8,566 bases of DNA from Caulobacteraceae bacterium (GCA_947452665.1 CANGEH010000080.1:1-8566); one strand, 5' to 3'. Numbered from the stretch's first letter, positions 1 through 7,099 are shown. Program-made: numbers and translations. The notes: generated by a model from the sequence alone, not told the origin.

Positions 1-54
1 CCCCGGGCGGGGGGGGGGGGGGCGGGCCGCGCGCGCCCCCCCCCCCCCCCCCCC
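1..54. other. G-run / C-run low-complexity foldback, probable assembly end artefact
   Basis: Bases 9-22 are fourteen consecutive G and bases 36-54 are nineteen consecutive C, separated by a short GC-only spacer (23-35). The two runs are complementary, so the segment folds into a near-perfect GC hairpin. Nothing coding is visible. Such a structure at the edge of a sequence is more typical of a sequencing or assembly artefact at a contig end than of biology; that interpretation is inference. Confidence 0.6.
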
Positions 55-65
55 TGCACTGGCCC

Positions 66-160
66 AGCCCCCTTCCCCGGCTTCGCCGGTACTTCCCCCA
101 GAGGGGGAAGATTTATCAGTTTTTAAATCCTTCCCCCGCCAAGGCGGTGGAAGGGGGGCT
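66..160. repeat. REP/MITE-like intergenic palindromic repeat
   Basis: The element is bounded by inverted ends: AGCCCCCTTCC at 66-76 and GGAAGGGGGGCT at 149-160, which match except for one extra base. Inside are three hairpins. One is CCGGC/GCCGG (77-81 with 85-89, loop TTC). One is CTTCCCCC/GGGGGAAG (92-99 with 103-110, loop AGA). The third is the 129-154 hairpin listed separately. Hairpin clusters of this style are dispersed between genes in many alphaproteobacterial genomes, where they act as REP-like repeats or transcript ends. Copy number in this genome cannot be seen from one window. Confidence 0.6.
129..154 (-). terminator. Candidate terminator hairpin at the end of the oxidoreductase operon
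   Basis: CCTTCC (129-134) pairs with GGAAGG (149-154) and CCGCC (136-140) with GGCGG (143-147), with one mismatch between the two helices and a very short AA apex. It lies 9 bp past the TAG stop of the minus-strand gene ending at 164. On the minus strand the hairpin is followed by ATTTAAAAA, which is AT-rich but not a clean U tract, so it may stabilise the transcript 3' end rather than terminate strongly. Confidence 0.4.
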
Positions 161-163
161 TCG

Positions 164-1279
164 CTAAAGCCCCAAGCGCTTGGCGACTTCCTCGCCCAGG
201 GCGAGCGAACTGGTCAGGCCCGGGCTTTCAATGCCGAACATGGCCGCTAGGCCCGCAATGCCGTGATCGGCCTCGACATCAATGCGAAAATCAGGCTGGG
301 CCTCGTCAGGCCCATGGATCTTGGGGCGGATACCGGCATAGTCGGGCGTTAGACTACCGTCTGGCAGGCCGGGCCAAAACTTGCGGATATAGTCGTAAAA
401 GCCCTCAGCCCGCGCCGGATCGACCGAATAATCCTCGGTCTCGACATAGGCCAGATCCGGCCCAAACACGGCCTGCCCACCCAGATCGCGCCGATAATGC
501 ACGCCCAAGGCGCCGGGTATGGGCGGCGGATAGACCAGACGCTGGAACGGGGCCTTGCGCCCAGACAGGACAAAATACACCCCCTTGCCATAATGCAGCT
601 TGGGGATCTGGGCGGGATCAAACCCGTCAATTCGTGCGGCAGCGTCTTGGGCGCCAAGGCCTGCGCAGGTCACCAGATAGCGGCAGGTCAGATCGCCAGG
701 CTCTGCCCCGCCGGTCAGGACGCGAAATCCGCCGCCCGCCAAGGGTTCGGCCCGTTCAAACGGCGTTGCGACCACCACAGCGCCGCCCGCCGCCTCGATC
801 TCGCCCTGCAGGGCGACCATATAGCCGTGGCTGTCAAACACACCGCTTTGCGGCGATTCCAGACCCATGACCGCTTTCAGTTCCGGCTCCAGCGCATGCA
901 CCTGATCGGCGGTCAGGACCCGCATGCCCTCGACATCATTGGTCTGGGCCTGGAGCATGATGGCATCGAGCCGCTCAATCTCGGAGTCTTGCGTGGCCAC
1001 GACCAGCTTGCCGCAGCGGTCATAGGCAACATTATGCGCGTCCAGAAATGGATAGAGCAGGCGGCGGCCCTCGACACAGAGCCTGGCCTTGAGCGAGCCG
1101 GTTGGATAATAAAGGCCCGCATGCACGACTTCGGAATTGCGCGCCGAGACGCCTTGGCCAATGGCCTTTTCCCTTTCGATCACCACAACCGACAGTCCGC
1201 GGCGTGACAGGGCATAGCCGGTGGCGAGGCCCACGGCCCCGGCCCCGGCGATTATCGCATCCAGATCAAATTCGCTCAT
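164..1279 (-). CDS. FAD-dependent oxidoreductase, L-2-hydroxyglutarate oxidase-like (DAO fold)
   Basis: Product of 371 aa, a full-length member of the DAO/L2HGDH-like flavoprotein family. The N-terminal Rossmann FAD motif is GAGAVG at residues 12-17, with the ribose-binding acidic residue in VIER (E35). Next comes the segment GVSARNSEVVHAGLYYP (43-59), which resembles the family's substrate-side stretch with a conserved His (H53). The C-terminal FAD-binding signatures are GIRPKI (316-321) and GIESPGLTSSLAL (349-361). Known relatives such as LhgO oxidise L-2-hydroxyglutarate to 2-oxoglutarate and pass electrons to quinone; this one could use another 2-hydroxy acid. There is no signal peptide, so it is cytoplasmic or membrane-associated. 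ATG at 1277-1279, weak Shine-Dalgarno. It is the last gene of the probable operon, 81 bp after the preceding stop, and may have its own transcript start. Confidence 0.85.
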   Translation of the reverse strand: MSEFDLDAIIAGAGAVGLATGYALSRRGLSVVVIEREKAIGQGVSARNSEVVHAGLYYPTGSLKARLCVEGRRLLYPFLDAHNVAYDRCGKLVVATQDSEIERLDAIMLQAQTNDVEGMRVLTADQVHALEPELKAVMGLESPQSGVFDSHGYMVALQGEIEAAGGAVVVATPFERAEPLAGGGFRVLTGGAEPGDLTCRYLVTCAGLGAQDAAARIDGFDPAQIPKLHYGKGVYFVLSGRKAPFQRLVYPPPIPGALGVHYRRDLGGQAVFGPDLAYVETEDYSVDPARAEGFYDYIRKFWPGLPDGSLTPDYAGIRPKIHGPDEAQPDFRIDVEADHGIAGLAAMFGIESPGLTSSLALGEEVAKRLGL

Positions 1280-1360
1280 GAACCATCTGTATCAGAGCTT
1301 GCAAAACACGGTCATTCGTTTTGAGCATGGCCGCGCATTTTGCCGCATGGACCTGAGCCG

Positions 1361-2977
1361 TTAAGCCCGGCCCATAATCTGGCCGACCAGGCTGTGATCC
1401 TTGAGGATCTCCTGAGCCGCGTTATGGCCAGGCGCTCCGGTAACGCCGCCGCCGGGATGGCTGCCTGCGCCGCACATATAAAGACCCTTTAACGGCCCGC
1501 GATAATGGCCATGGCCAAGGAAGGGCCGTGCGGCCCAGAGCTGGTCCAGCGACATGGCCCCATGCATGATATCGCCGCCCATAAGCCCAAATTTGCGCTC
1601 CAGATCCATGGGCGACAAGATCATGCGGCCGAGCACCGAGGCCTTGAAATTGGGCGCATAGTCATTGACCGTCTCAATAATCAGATCGGCCGCGGCCTCG
1701 CGCTCATTGTCCCAATGGCGGCCATCGGGCAGGACCGGGGCAAATTGTTGGCAAAACAGGCTGGCGACGTGTTGGCCGGCCGGGGCTAGGCTGTCATCGA
1801 CCGTGCTGGGGATCAAGATCTCGACAATTGGCTTTTTCGACCAGCCAAAAGCACGGGCATCGGTAAAGGACTGGTCCATATAGTCCAGGGTTGGGGCCAG
1901 GATAATGCCGCTTTGGTGATGCTCACCCACCGCCTTGCCGGGCAGACAGGTAAAGTCGGGCAGTTCCGACAGGGCGACATTCATCCGGAAGGTGCCGGAT
2001 CCGACCTTATAGGCGCTGGCTCGGCGGTTAAATTCAGGCGTCAGGTCGCTGGCATCGATCAGCTGGCTATAGAGCATTTTTGGGCCGACATTGGAGACAA
2101 TGGCCTTGCCGCGAACTTCTTCGCCGGACGTCAGACGCGCGCCAACGGCGCGGCCCTTTTCGACCAGGACCTTTTCGACCGCGGCCTCAAGGCTGATCTC
2201 GACCCCGACCTCTTCACAGGCCTGGCGCATGGCCGTGGTGATCGCGCCCATGCCGCCAATGGCATGGCCCCAAGCGCCCTTATTGCCATTCACCTCGCCA
2301 AACACATGATGCAGAAGGACATAGGCTGAGCCGGGCGTATCGGGGCTAGCATAGTTTCCAACCACAGCGTCAAAGCCAAAGGCGGCCTTGACCGCCTCGC
2401 TCTCAAACCAGCTATCGAGAAACACCCGCGCGCTCTTGGTAAAGAGGTCCAGCACATCGCGCTGCTGGGGCAGGGTCAGGCCGGCCATTTTGCGCGCCTG
2501 CAAGGCGGCATCGATCAGGGCTGGCAAGCCGCCTGCAACATTGGGCGGGGTCTTCATGGCGAGATCGCGCAGCACGTCTGCGACCGATTCTAGCGCTGCG
2601 TAATATTCGGGCAGGATGTCAGCATCATGGTCGGAGAACTTGCGAAACTCGGCCTGGGTCCGTTCCAGCCCGCCGCCCAGTTTCAGATAGCCGCCATCGT
2701 CCTGGGGCAGGAAGTTGGAGATTGGCCGCTCGACAATGCGAAGGCCGCGCTCGGCCAATTTCATGTCGGCAATAACCTTGGGGTTCAGCAGGCTAACCGT
2801 ATAGCTGGCCACCGAATTGCGAAAGCCGGGATGAAATTCCTCGGTCACCGCCGCCCCGCCGACCACGTCGCGGCGTTCCAGAACCCGCACCTTCATCCCC
2901 TTGCGGGCCAGATAAAACGCGCAGGTCAGGCCATTGTGGCCGCCGCCAATAATGACGGCATCGTAAGACTTGGACAT
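1361..2977 (-). CDS. PYROXD2 / phytoene desaturase-like NAD(P)/FAD-dependent oxidoreductase
   Basis: Product of 538 aa, the usual length for the PYROXD2-like branch of the amine-oxidase/phytoene-desaturase flavoproteins. The N-terminus has the dinucleotide motif GGGHNG (residues 11-16), the FAD-ribose acidic residue in VLERR (E34) and the following VVGGAA (38-43) typical of the amine-oxidase fold. The C-terminal FAD motif is CGAGSHPGGGVTG (502-514), followed by APGHNAA. Bacterial members are often annotated as phytoene desaturases, but no carotenoid genes are present here and the HPGGG signature fits the PYROXD2 group, whose substrates are poorly known. ATG at 2975-2977 is preceded by AAGAG at short spacing. 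The gene begins 11 bp after the Rieske stop, so co-translation is likely. No signal peptide. The family is secure; the substrate is not. Confidence 0.88.
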   Translation of the reverse strand: MSKSYDAVIIGGGHNGLTCAFYLARKGMKVRVLERRDVVGGAAVTEEFHPGFRNSVASYTVSLLNPKVIADMKLAERGLRIVERPISNFLPQDDGGYLKLGGGLERTQAEFRKFSDHDADILPEYYAALESVADVLRDLAMKTPPNVAGGLPALIDAALQARKMAGLTLPQQRDVLDLFTKSARVFLDSWFESEAVKAAFGFDAVVGNYASPDTPGSAYVLLHHVFGEVNGNKGAWGHAIGGMGAITTAMRQACEEVGVEISLEAAVEKVLVEKGRAVGARLTSGEEVRGKAIVSNVGPKMLYSQLIDASDLTPEFNRRASAYKVGSGTFRMNVALSELPDFTCLPGKAVGEHHQSGIILAPTLDYMDQSFTDARAFGWSKKPIVEILIPSTVDDSLAPAGQHVASLFCQQFAPVLPDGRHWDNEREAAADLIIETVNDYAPNFKASVLGRMILSPMDLERKFGLMGGDIMHGAMSLDQLWAARPFLGHGHYRGPLKGLYMCGAGSHPGGGVTGAPGHNAAQEILKDHSLVGQIMGRA

Positions 2978-2988
2978 GAAAACTCTTT

Positions 2989-4179
2989 TTAAACTTGAGC
3001 AGGTTTGTGGGTATAGGCCTGGCTCCAGCCCGGTGCGGGGGGCTGGGCTTGGCGCGATTCAGGGATCAGGTCGCGGATCTTGGCACAGAAGCTGCGCAGG
3101 CAGACCTCGGTATCGCTCAAGGGCCCGACGCTAAAGCTTGGCGAGGCCATGCCGTGCTGAACCCGCTCGATCAGGACCGTATCTTCAGCATTGACCTGAC
3201 GATTGATGCGCCAGTTCAAATAGCGGGCGGCGCGCATTTCGCGGCGGTCATCGGGAATGGCGTAAGAGATTTCGCGGATCAGGGTCTCGGTTGGCGAGAT
3301 CGGCAAAAACTGCATGAAATCGACCTGATCAGGATAGATATCAAACGCCACATTTGGCCAGAGCTTGAAATAGAGCCAAAGCTTTTGATTGGCCTCAGGC
3401 AAATGGTCCACCCTGGGCAAGAGCTTTTGATAGGCGCGTTCCGAAAGATTGGATGAGGGCTTATCCATCATCTCGCCCCACATCTTATCGACCATGGGCT
3501 TGGCCTCGACGCCATAGCTGCGGCCAAACAGGCGCGTCAGGCCAGGATGGGCGACCTTGATATGCAGGCCGTCGGAATAATTGTCCGAAACATTCTTCCA
3601 ATTGACGGGGCGGGGCCGCAGCGTGACCCGGCCAATGGCGCGCAGGTCTTCAAACCGGTAGGGCTCAATCTGAGGCGTATAGGGTTCCATCATTTCGGCA
3701 AGGCTGGGTCCGCCGCCTTCCAGCCGTACAAAGATAAAGCCGTGATAGATCTCGCAGTCTAGGCTCGGCAGGCTGAGGTTTTCCATCACCAGGGACGGAT
3801 AGGTGCCGCGCATGGGTACGCCGGTCAGGCGGCCATCCAGCTCATAAGACCAGGCATGATAGGGGCAGACCAGCTTGCGCGCGCAGCCCGACGATCCATC
3901 AACCAGGCGGGAGCCGCGGTGGCGACAGACATTGGCCATGGCCCGGATGACGCCATCCTCGCCGCGTATGACCAGCACGCTTTCGCCTAGAAAATCTAGG
4001 GTGTGATAGTCGCCTACCCCCGCAACATCGCTGACATGGCAAACCACCTGCCAAGAGGGGCGCATGACCTTGGCCGTCTCTGCGGCAAAGAATTCGGGGT
4101 CGTTATAGAGCCAGGCCGGCAGGCTCCAGTCGGCGTCCGAGGCCTTGGTCTGGGCCGGGTTGGTCACGGGCTTGTTCAC
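2989..4179 (-). CDS. Rieske (2Fe-2S) aromatic-ring-hydroxylating/demethylating oxygenase, alpha subunit
   Basis: Product of 396 aa. The N-terminal Rieske domain carries both cluster half-motifs: C85-R-H87 and C105-P-Y-H108. The C-terminal catalytic domain has the mononuclear iron motif NWKNVSDNYSDGLHIKVAH, giving D199 as the electron-bridging Asp and H206 and H211 as iron ligands. A later ED pair (332-333) in AEDTVLIERVQHG fits the third carboxylate ligand. Family members hydroxylate rings or oxidatively demethylate quaternary amines (choline monooxygenase and GbcA types have similar architecture); the substrate cannot be assigned. They need a ferredoxin/flavin reductase, and none is encoded in this window. 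The start is GTG (4177-4179), supported by AGGGGG at 4187-4192, spaced 7 nt and overlapping the upstream stop. Eleven bp separate it from the peptidase stop and 11 bp from the next start. Confidence 0.9.
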   Translation of the reverse strand: MNKPVTNPAQTKASDADWSLPAWLYNDPEFFAAETAKVMRPSWQVVCHVSDVAGVGDYHTLDFLGESVLVIRGEDGVIRAMANVCRHRGSRLVDGSSGCARKLVCPYHAWSYELDGRLTGVPMRGTYPSLVMENLSLPSLDCEIYHGFIFVRLEGGGPSLAEMMEPYTPQIEPYRFEDLRAIGRVTLRPRPVNWKNVSDNYSDGLHIKVAHPGLTRLFGRSYGVEAKPMVDKMWGEMMDKPSSNLSERAYQKLLPRVDHLPEANQKLWLYFKLWPNVAFDIYPDQVDFMQFLPISPTETLIREISYAIPDDRREMRAARYLNWRINRQVNAEDTVLIERVQHGMASPSFSVGPLSDTEVCLRSFCAKIRDLIPESRQAQPPAPGWSQAYTHKPAQV

Positions 4180-4186
4180 AGGCGCG

Positions 4187-4192
4187 CCCCCT
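4187..4192 (-). promoter_or_regulatory. Shine-Dalgarno overlapping the upstream stop (translational coupling)
   Basis: On the minus strand the peptidase stop TAG (4191-4193) runs directly into AGGGGG, 7 nt before the GTG start of the Rieske gene. A ribosome terminating on the peptidase would sit on this site, so the Rieske gene is probably translationally coupled. It also justifies choosing the GTG start. Confidence 0.6.
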
Positions 4193-5579
4193 ATTTGGCA
4201 AGTTCAATGATCAGGGTGTGCCAGTGGTCCAGCCCCCCATCAATGGCCGATAGCGGCGCGCGCTCATTCAGGCCGTGGGCAAAGTCATCCGAGGGCCGCA
4301 TAAAGGTGCCGGATACGCCATAGCTGGGAATGCCTGCTGCGCGGAAATAGAGGCTGTCGGTTGCGCCGGCAGACATGTTGGGCTCGATCGGCAGGCCAGG
4401 CGCGCGGCGATCCACGGCCTTGCGCACAGCGGCCATGATATCGGCGCGCAGGGGCGAGGCGTCACTGGCGGCTGGTTTACCCAGAACCGTAATGGTCGCG
4501 GCGGGATTATCGATCACGGTCTCTAGGGTCTGGCGAATGGTCTCGATCGCGACGCCGGGCATGATCCGGCAATTGACCGAGACGGTCGCGGCCTGGGGCA
4601 GGGCATTGAGGGCATGACCGCCGCGCAGCATGGTCGCCACGCAGGTTGTGCGCACCTGGCCGATATATTCCGGCTCGGCCGACAGGCGGTCACTGGCGGC
4701 CTTGTCTGTTGGATCGGCAGCATAGCGCAGCATGGCCTGGCCCAGTTCGCCCGGCGTCTTGAGGCCTGAGGCCTTCAGATAGGCGCGGGTCAGCTCATTG
4801 GCCTGGGGCGGGAACTGATAGGCACCGATCTTGTCGATCATCTTGGCCACGTCATAAATCGCATTAGTCTTGTTCGGGCGCGAGCTATGGCCGCCGGGAT
4901 TGGTGATGGTGATGTCAAAATCGGCATAGGTTTTTTCACCCGCCTGCAGGGCATAGACCACCGGCTTATTGGCCTCATCCAGCACGCCGCCGCCAGCATC
5001 GGCATTGAGCGCAAACTCAGCGCCCGCCAATTGCTTGGCCAGGGCCTGGGAGGTGAACATGTCGGTTTCTTCGTCGCCGGATAGGGCTAAGATGATATCG
5101 CGGCTGGGCTTAAAGCCCTCGGCCTTGAGCCTGACTAGGGTCGAGACCAGCATGGTCACATCCAGCTTCATATCCGAGGCGCCGCGGCCATAGACATAGC
5201 CGTTCTCGACCACGGCGGTGAAGGGGTCGCGCACCCAGTCGGCCGCCTTGGCCTCGACCACATCCATATGGCCAGATAGCAGCATGGGCTTTTTCTTGCC
5301 CGTGCCGCGATAGCGCGCAACTAGTGTGGCGGTCTCGCCGATCTTTTCGATCACCACATCCTGTTCGGCAAAGCCGCCCGCGATCAGGACCTGTTTTAGC
5401 GACTGGGCATAGACCGGCACCATGCCCTGGCCCTGAACCGTGCGATAACCGATTGCGGTCTTGTACAGAGCCAGCGCCTGGGCCGACTGCTTGGCATCGA
5501 CCAAGGCTGGCTTGGCATAGGCTGGTGCGATCAGGGCGAGGCTGGTGGCGAGCGCTAGGCTTAGGGGAACAAGACGCAT
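4191..5579 (-). CDS. Secreted M20-family zinc metallopeptidase
   Basis: Product of 462 aa with a Sec-type signal peptide (residues 1-22: short basic start, hydrophobic stretch, AYA|K cleavage), so it acts in the periplasm or outside. The M20 metal site is complete: H104 in SGHMD with D106 as the supporting Asp, D136 in GRGASDMK as the bridging ligand, the catalytic base and ligand pair E170-E171 in SGDEE, D194 in NADAG, and H435 in FAHGLNE. The lid/dimerisation domain includes GGHSSRPNK (229-237). M20 enzymes cleave peptides, dipeptides, or acyl and carbamoyl groups from amino acids; the substrate is not evident. ATG at 5577-5579; the Shine-Dalgarno is weak and distant (AAGG). It is the first gene of the probable four-gene unit, and its secretion suggests it supplies the substrate for the oxidative enzymes downstream. 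Confidence 0.9.
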   Translation of the reverse strand: MRLVPLSLALATSLALIAPAYAKPALVDAKQSAQALALYKTAIGYRTVQGQGMVPVYAQSLKQVLIAGGFAEQDVVIEKIGETATLVARYRGTGKKKPMLLSGHMDVVEAKAADWVRDPFTAVVENGYVYGRGASDMKLDVTMLVSTLVRLKAEGFKPSRDIILALSGDEETDMFTSQALAKQLAGAEFALNADAGGGVLDEANKPVVYALQAGEKTYADFDITITNPGGHSSRPNKTNAIYDVAKMIDKIGAYQFPPQANELTRAYLKASGLKTPGELGQAMLRYAADPTDKAASDRLSAEPEYIGQVRTTCVATMLRGGHALNALPQAATVSVNCRIMPGVAIETIRQTLETVIDNPAATITVLGKPAASDASPLRADIMAAVRKAVDRRAPGLPIEPNMSAGATDSLYFRAAGIPSYGVSGTFMRPSDDFAHGLNERAPLSAIDGGLDHWHTLIIELAK

Positions 5580-5623
5580 GGTGTGTGAAAGCCTTTGACA
5601 GGAACCGGATGGTTTCGCCGGTC

Positions 5624-5651
5624 ACTCTAGCGACCCTAGGCCGGGCGTCAA
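5624..5651 (-). promoter_or_regulatory. Candidate sigma70-type promoter for the peptidase-oxygenase operon
   Basis: On the minus strand, TTGACG (5646-5651) is followed after 16 nt by TAGAGT (5624-5629), giving a good -35 and a 4-of-6 -10. It lies in the only sizeable gap upstream of the peptidase. A small inverted repeat, ACCGG/CCGGT (5604-5608 with 5618-5622), sits just downstream near the expected transcript start and could be an operator. This rests on pattern matching only. Confidence 0.35.
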
Positions 5652-5698
5652 ATCATCTGGCTGTCCATGTCGGCCCTGTGCAACCGCGTGTCGCAGGC

Positions 5699-6424
5699 CT
5701 AGCGGCTAAGCGCATAGACCCCAGACACATCAATGCGCAGCTTGAGCTCACCCTCAGCGATCGGGGTGGGGCCAGAATCTGCACTCATCTTGGCCATGGC
5801 CAGAAACATGGGCCGCGGCGGCTGTGCGACATCGCCGCCCTCGGACAGGCTGATCAAGCGCGGCGTGCCAAGCCCTGTGGCTTGCGCATAGAGGGCGGCC
5901 TTGGCGGTCAGGGCCTTGACGGCGGCGCGGCGGGCGGCGTCTTCGATGGCTTGAGGGTTCTTCAAGCCAAAGCCTATGCCACTGACCTGATTAACACCAG
6001 CGCCCACGACCGCGTCCAAGGTCGCGCCCAGACGGCCAAGCTCATTGACCGTGATGGTGACTGTATTTGTGGCCTGATAGCCCGTCAGTTTGGGCGGCAG
6101 GTTGGGCTCATAAGCATATTGGGCATTGAGATTAAGCCCGGTGGTCTGGATGTCGCGCGGATCTAGACCCTGCTTGGCCAGGGCGGCAAACACCTTGGCC
6201 ATGCGGTCTCGATTGCTCGCCATGGCCTGGGCCGCGGTTGGGCCCGTGGTTTCCACGGCCAGGGTGATCTGGGCCATGTCGGGCACGGCGCGAACCTCGC
6301 CAAAGGCGCTGAGGCTAAGCCTCGCCTCGGAGGCTGCCACGTCCTGCGCGCGTGCGGGCAGGGCGGAGGCCAAGGGAATAACCAAGAAGGCTAGGGCCAA
6401 GGGGGTCCAGATCAGGCGGGTCAT
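5699..6424 (-). CDS. SIMPL-domain (DUF541) secreted protein
   Basis: Product of 241 aa. It opens with a signal peptide (MTRLIW, then a hydrophobic core, cleavage around ARA|QD at residue 26), so it is periplasmic or envelope-associated. The mature part matches the SIMPL/DUF541 pattern: LSAFGEVRAVPDMAQITLAVET (38-59), a tA-x2-A-x3-N segment (64-71), DIQTTGLNLNAQYAYE (91-106), GYQATNTVTITV (115-126), and the AR-rich helix with KA near 164-176. The molecular role of bacterial SIMPL proteins is largely unknown; some are linked to stress tolerance. I place the start at 6424 rather than the longer in-frame ATG at 6451, because GGAGAG precedes 6424 at good spacing and the signal peptide then begins properly. 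The 119-bp gap to the peptidase suggests a separate transcription unit. Confidence 0.85.
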   Translation of the reverse strand: MTRLIWTPLALAFLVIPLASALPARAQDVAASEARLSLSAFGEVRAVPDMAQITLAVETTGPTAAQAMASNRDRMAKVFAALAKQGLDPRDIQTTGLNLNAQYAYEPNLPPKLTGYQATNTVTITVNELGRLGATLDAVVGAGVNQVSGIGFGLKNPQAIEDAARRAAVKALTAKAALYAQATGLGTPRLISLSEGGDVAQPPRPMFLAMAKMSADSGPTPIAEGELKLRIDVSGVYALSR

Positions 6425-6528
6425 AAAGTCTCTCCGTGAACAGATAACCATTCTGTGCGCCCTCCAATATGAACAGGGCCTTTAAGCGGCGCACGAGCCA
6501 TGCTAATCGCTCGGCCATCCCTTATAGG

Positions 6529-6604
6529 GGGCCTGTAGCTCAATGGTTAGAGCCGACCGCTCATAACGGTCTGGTTGGGGGTTCGAGTCCCTCCAGGCCT
6601 ACCA
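6529..6604 (+). tRNA. tRNA with CAU anticodon, most likely tRNA-Ile2 (lysidine-modified, AUA codons)
   Basis: A complete 76-nt cloverleaf including encoded CCA (6602-6604). The acceptor stem is GGGCCTG (6529-6535) against CAGGCCT (6594-6600), with a terminal G-U pair. The D stem is GCTC/GAGC. The anticodon stem is GACCG/CGGTC with loop CTCATAA, placing the CAT anticodon at 6562-6564. The variable loop is TGGTT, the T stem GGGGG/CCCTC with T loop TTCGAGT, and the discriminator A6601. The short D loop (AATGGTTA) and the UGG-type variable loop resemble tRNA-Ile2 more than elongator tRNA-Met, and the paired first base excludes initiator tRNA. The identity between Ile2 and elongator Met is inference. 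TilS would be needed to modify C34. Confidence 0.9.
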
Positions 6605-6614
6605 TCCCCAAAAA

Positions 6615-6995
6615 ATGTCATTCGTGCGCCCCATCATCGTGCAACACGTCTCCCGCAAGTCCATGTTGATGACGGACGAACCCGCCGTACATACCAAGAT
6701 CGGCCAAGAGTTCGCCAATCATGGCACCGTCAACCACAGCGCGGGCGAGTACACCCGCAAAGGCCATTTCTACCACAGCAACACAGTTGACAACTTCTTC
6801 TCAATCTTCAAGCGTGGCAGCATCGGTGTCTATAACCACCTGTCAGAGGCCCACATTGGCCGCTACTGCGCAGAGTTCCATTTCCGTTACAACACCCGTA
6901 AGGATAACGATACGATCCGCACTGAAATGGCCCTGCGCGGCATCGAAGGTAAGCGCCTGACCTATCGGCGGATTGGTCAAGCCGCGCACGCCTAA
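6615..6995 (+). pseudogene. IS1595-family (ISXO2-like) transposase, C-terminal fragment
   Basis: The 126 codons encode only the C-terminal part of an IS1595/ISXO2-type DDE transposase. Recognisable blocks are VRPIIV, the second catalytic Asp in MTDE (D21), HGTVNHSAGEY (36-46), HSNTVDNFFSIFKRG (54-68), the conserved helix AHIGRYCAEFHFRYNTR (79-95), and the tail ALRGIEGKRLTYRR. Full family proteins are usually around 300 aa, with an N-terminal zinc ribbon and the first catalytic Asp; both are missing, because the upstream DNA is the tRNA. The position after NTV usually holds Glu and is Asp59 here. The ATG at 6615 is merely the first in frame, so translation is doubtful. The fragment starts within about 10 bp of the tRNA end, so it was truncated by or during the event that joined it there. 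Confidence 0.85.
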
Positions 6996-7080
6996 GCAGA
7001 AGGCGCGTAAACTGCTCCGCCTACGCAAGCGCACAAAACGAGAACCCTAGACTCCCGTTCTCCGAATCAGGCACTATGCG

Positions 7081-7099
7081 CTCGTGAGGCTAGGGCGGC
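7081..7099 (+). repeat. Direct repeat, left copy (flanks small-ORF cassette)
   Basis: CTCGTGAGGCTAGGGCGGC matches the sequence at 7396-7414 in 17 of 19 positions and in the same orientation. The two copies bracket the 45-aa ORF with its leader and terminator. Confidence 0.6.

Noticed and set aside
497..1207. Plus-strand open frame of 236 aa
   Set aside because: It is antisense to the clearly recognisable L-2-hydroxyglutarate-oxidase-like gene and shows no family motifs.
5595..5600. Plus-strand TTGACA resembling a -35 box
   Set aside because: It points into the 3' end of the antisense SIMPL gene, with no plus-strand gene downstream until the tRNA almost 1 kb away.
5110..5625. Minus-strand 171-aa frame overlapping the peptidase 5' end
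   Set aside because: It is the alternative frame of the M20 gene; the overlapping frame carries the complete signal peptide and zinc ligands.
5324..6166. Plus-strand open frame of 280 aa
   Set aside because: It runs antisense across the M20 peptidase start and most of the SIMPL gene, has an Arg/Pro/Gly-rich composition and no recognisable domain; a GC-rich shadow frame.
6425..6451. Nine-residue N-terminal extension of the SIMPL protein from the upstream ATG
   Set aside because: The extension precedes a proper signal peptide, while the internal ATG at 6424 has GGAGAG at good spacing.
6469..6669. Plus-strand ORF of 66 aa containing VAQWLEP...NGLVGGSSPSRPT
   Set aside because: This is the well-known spurious translation of a tRNA gene; it spans the tRNA at 6529-6604.
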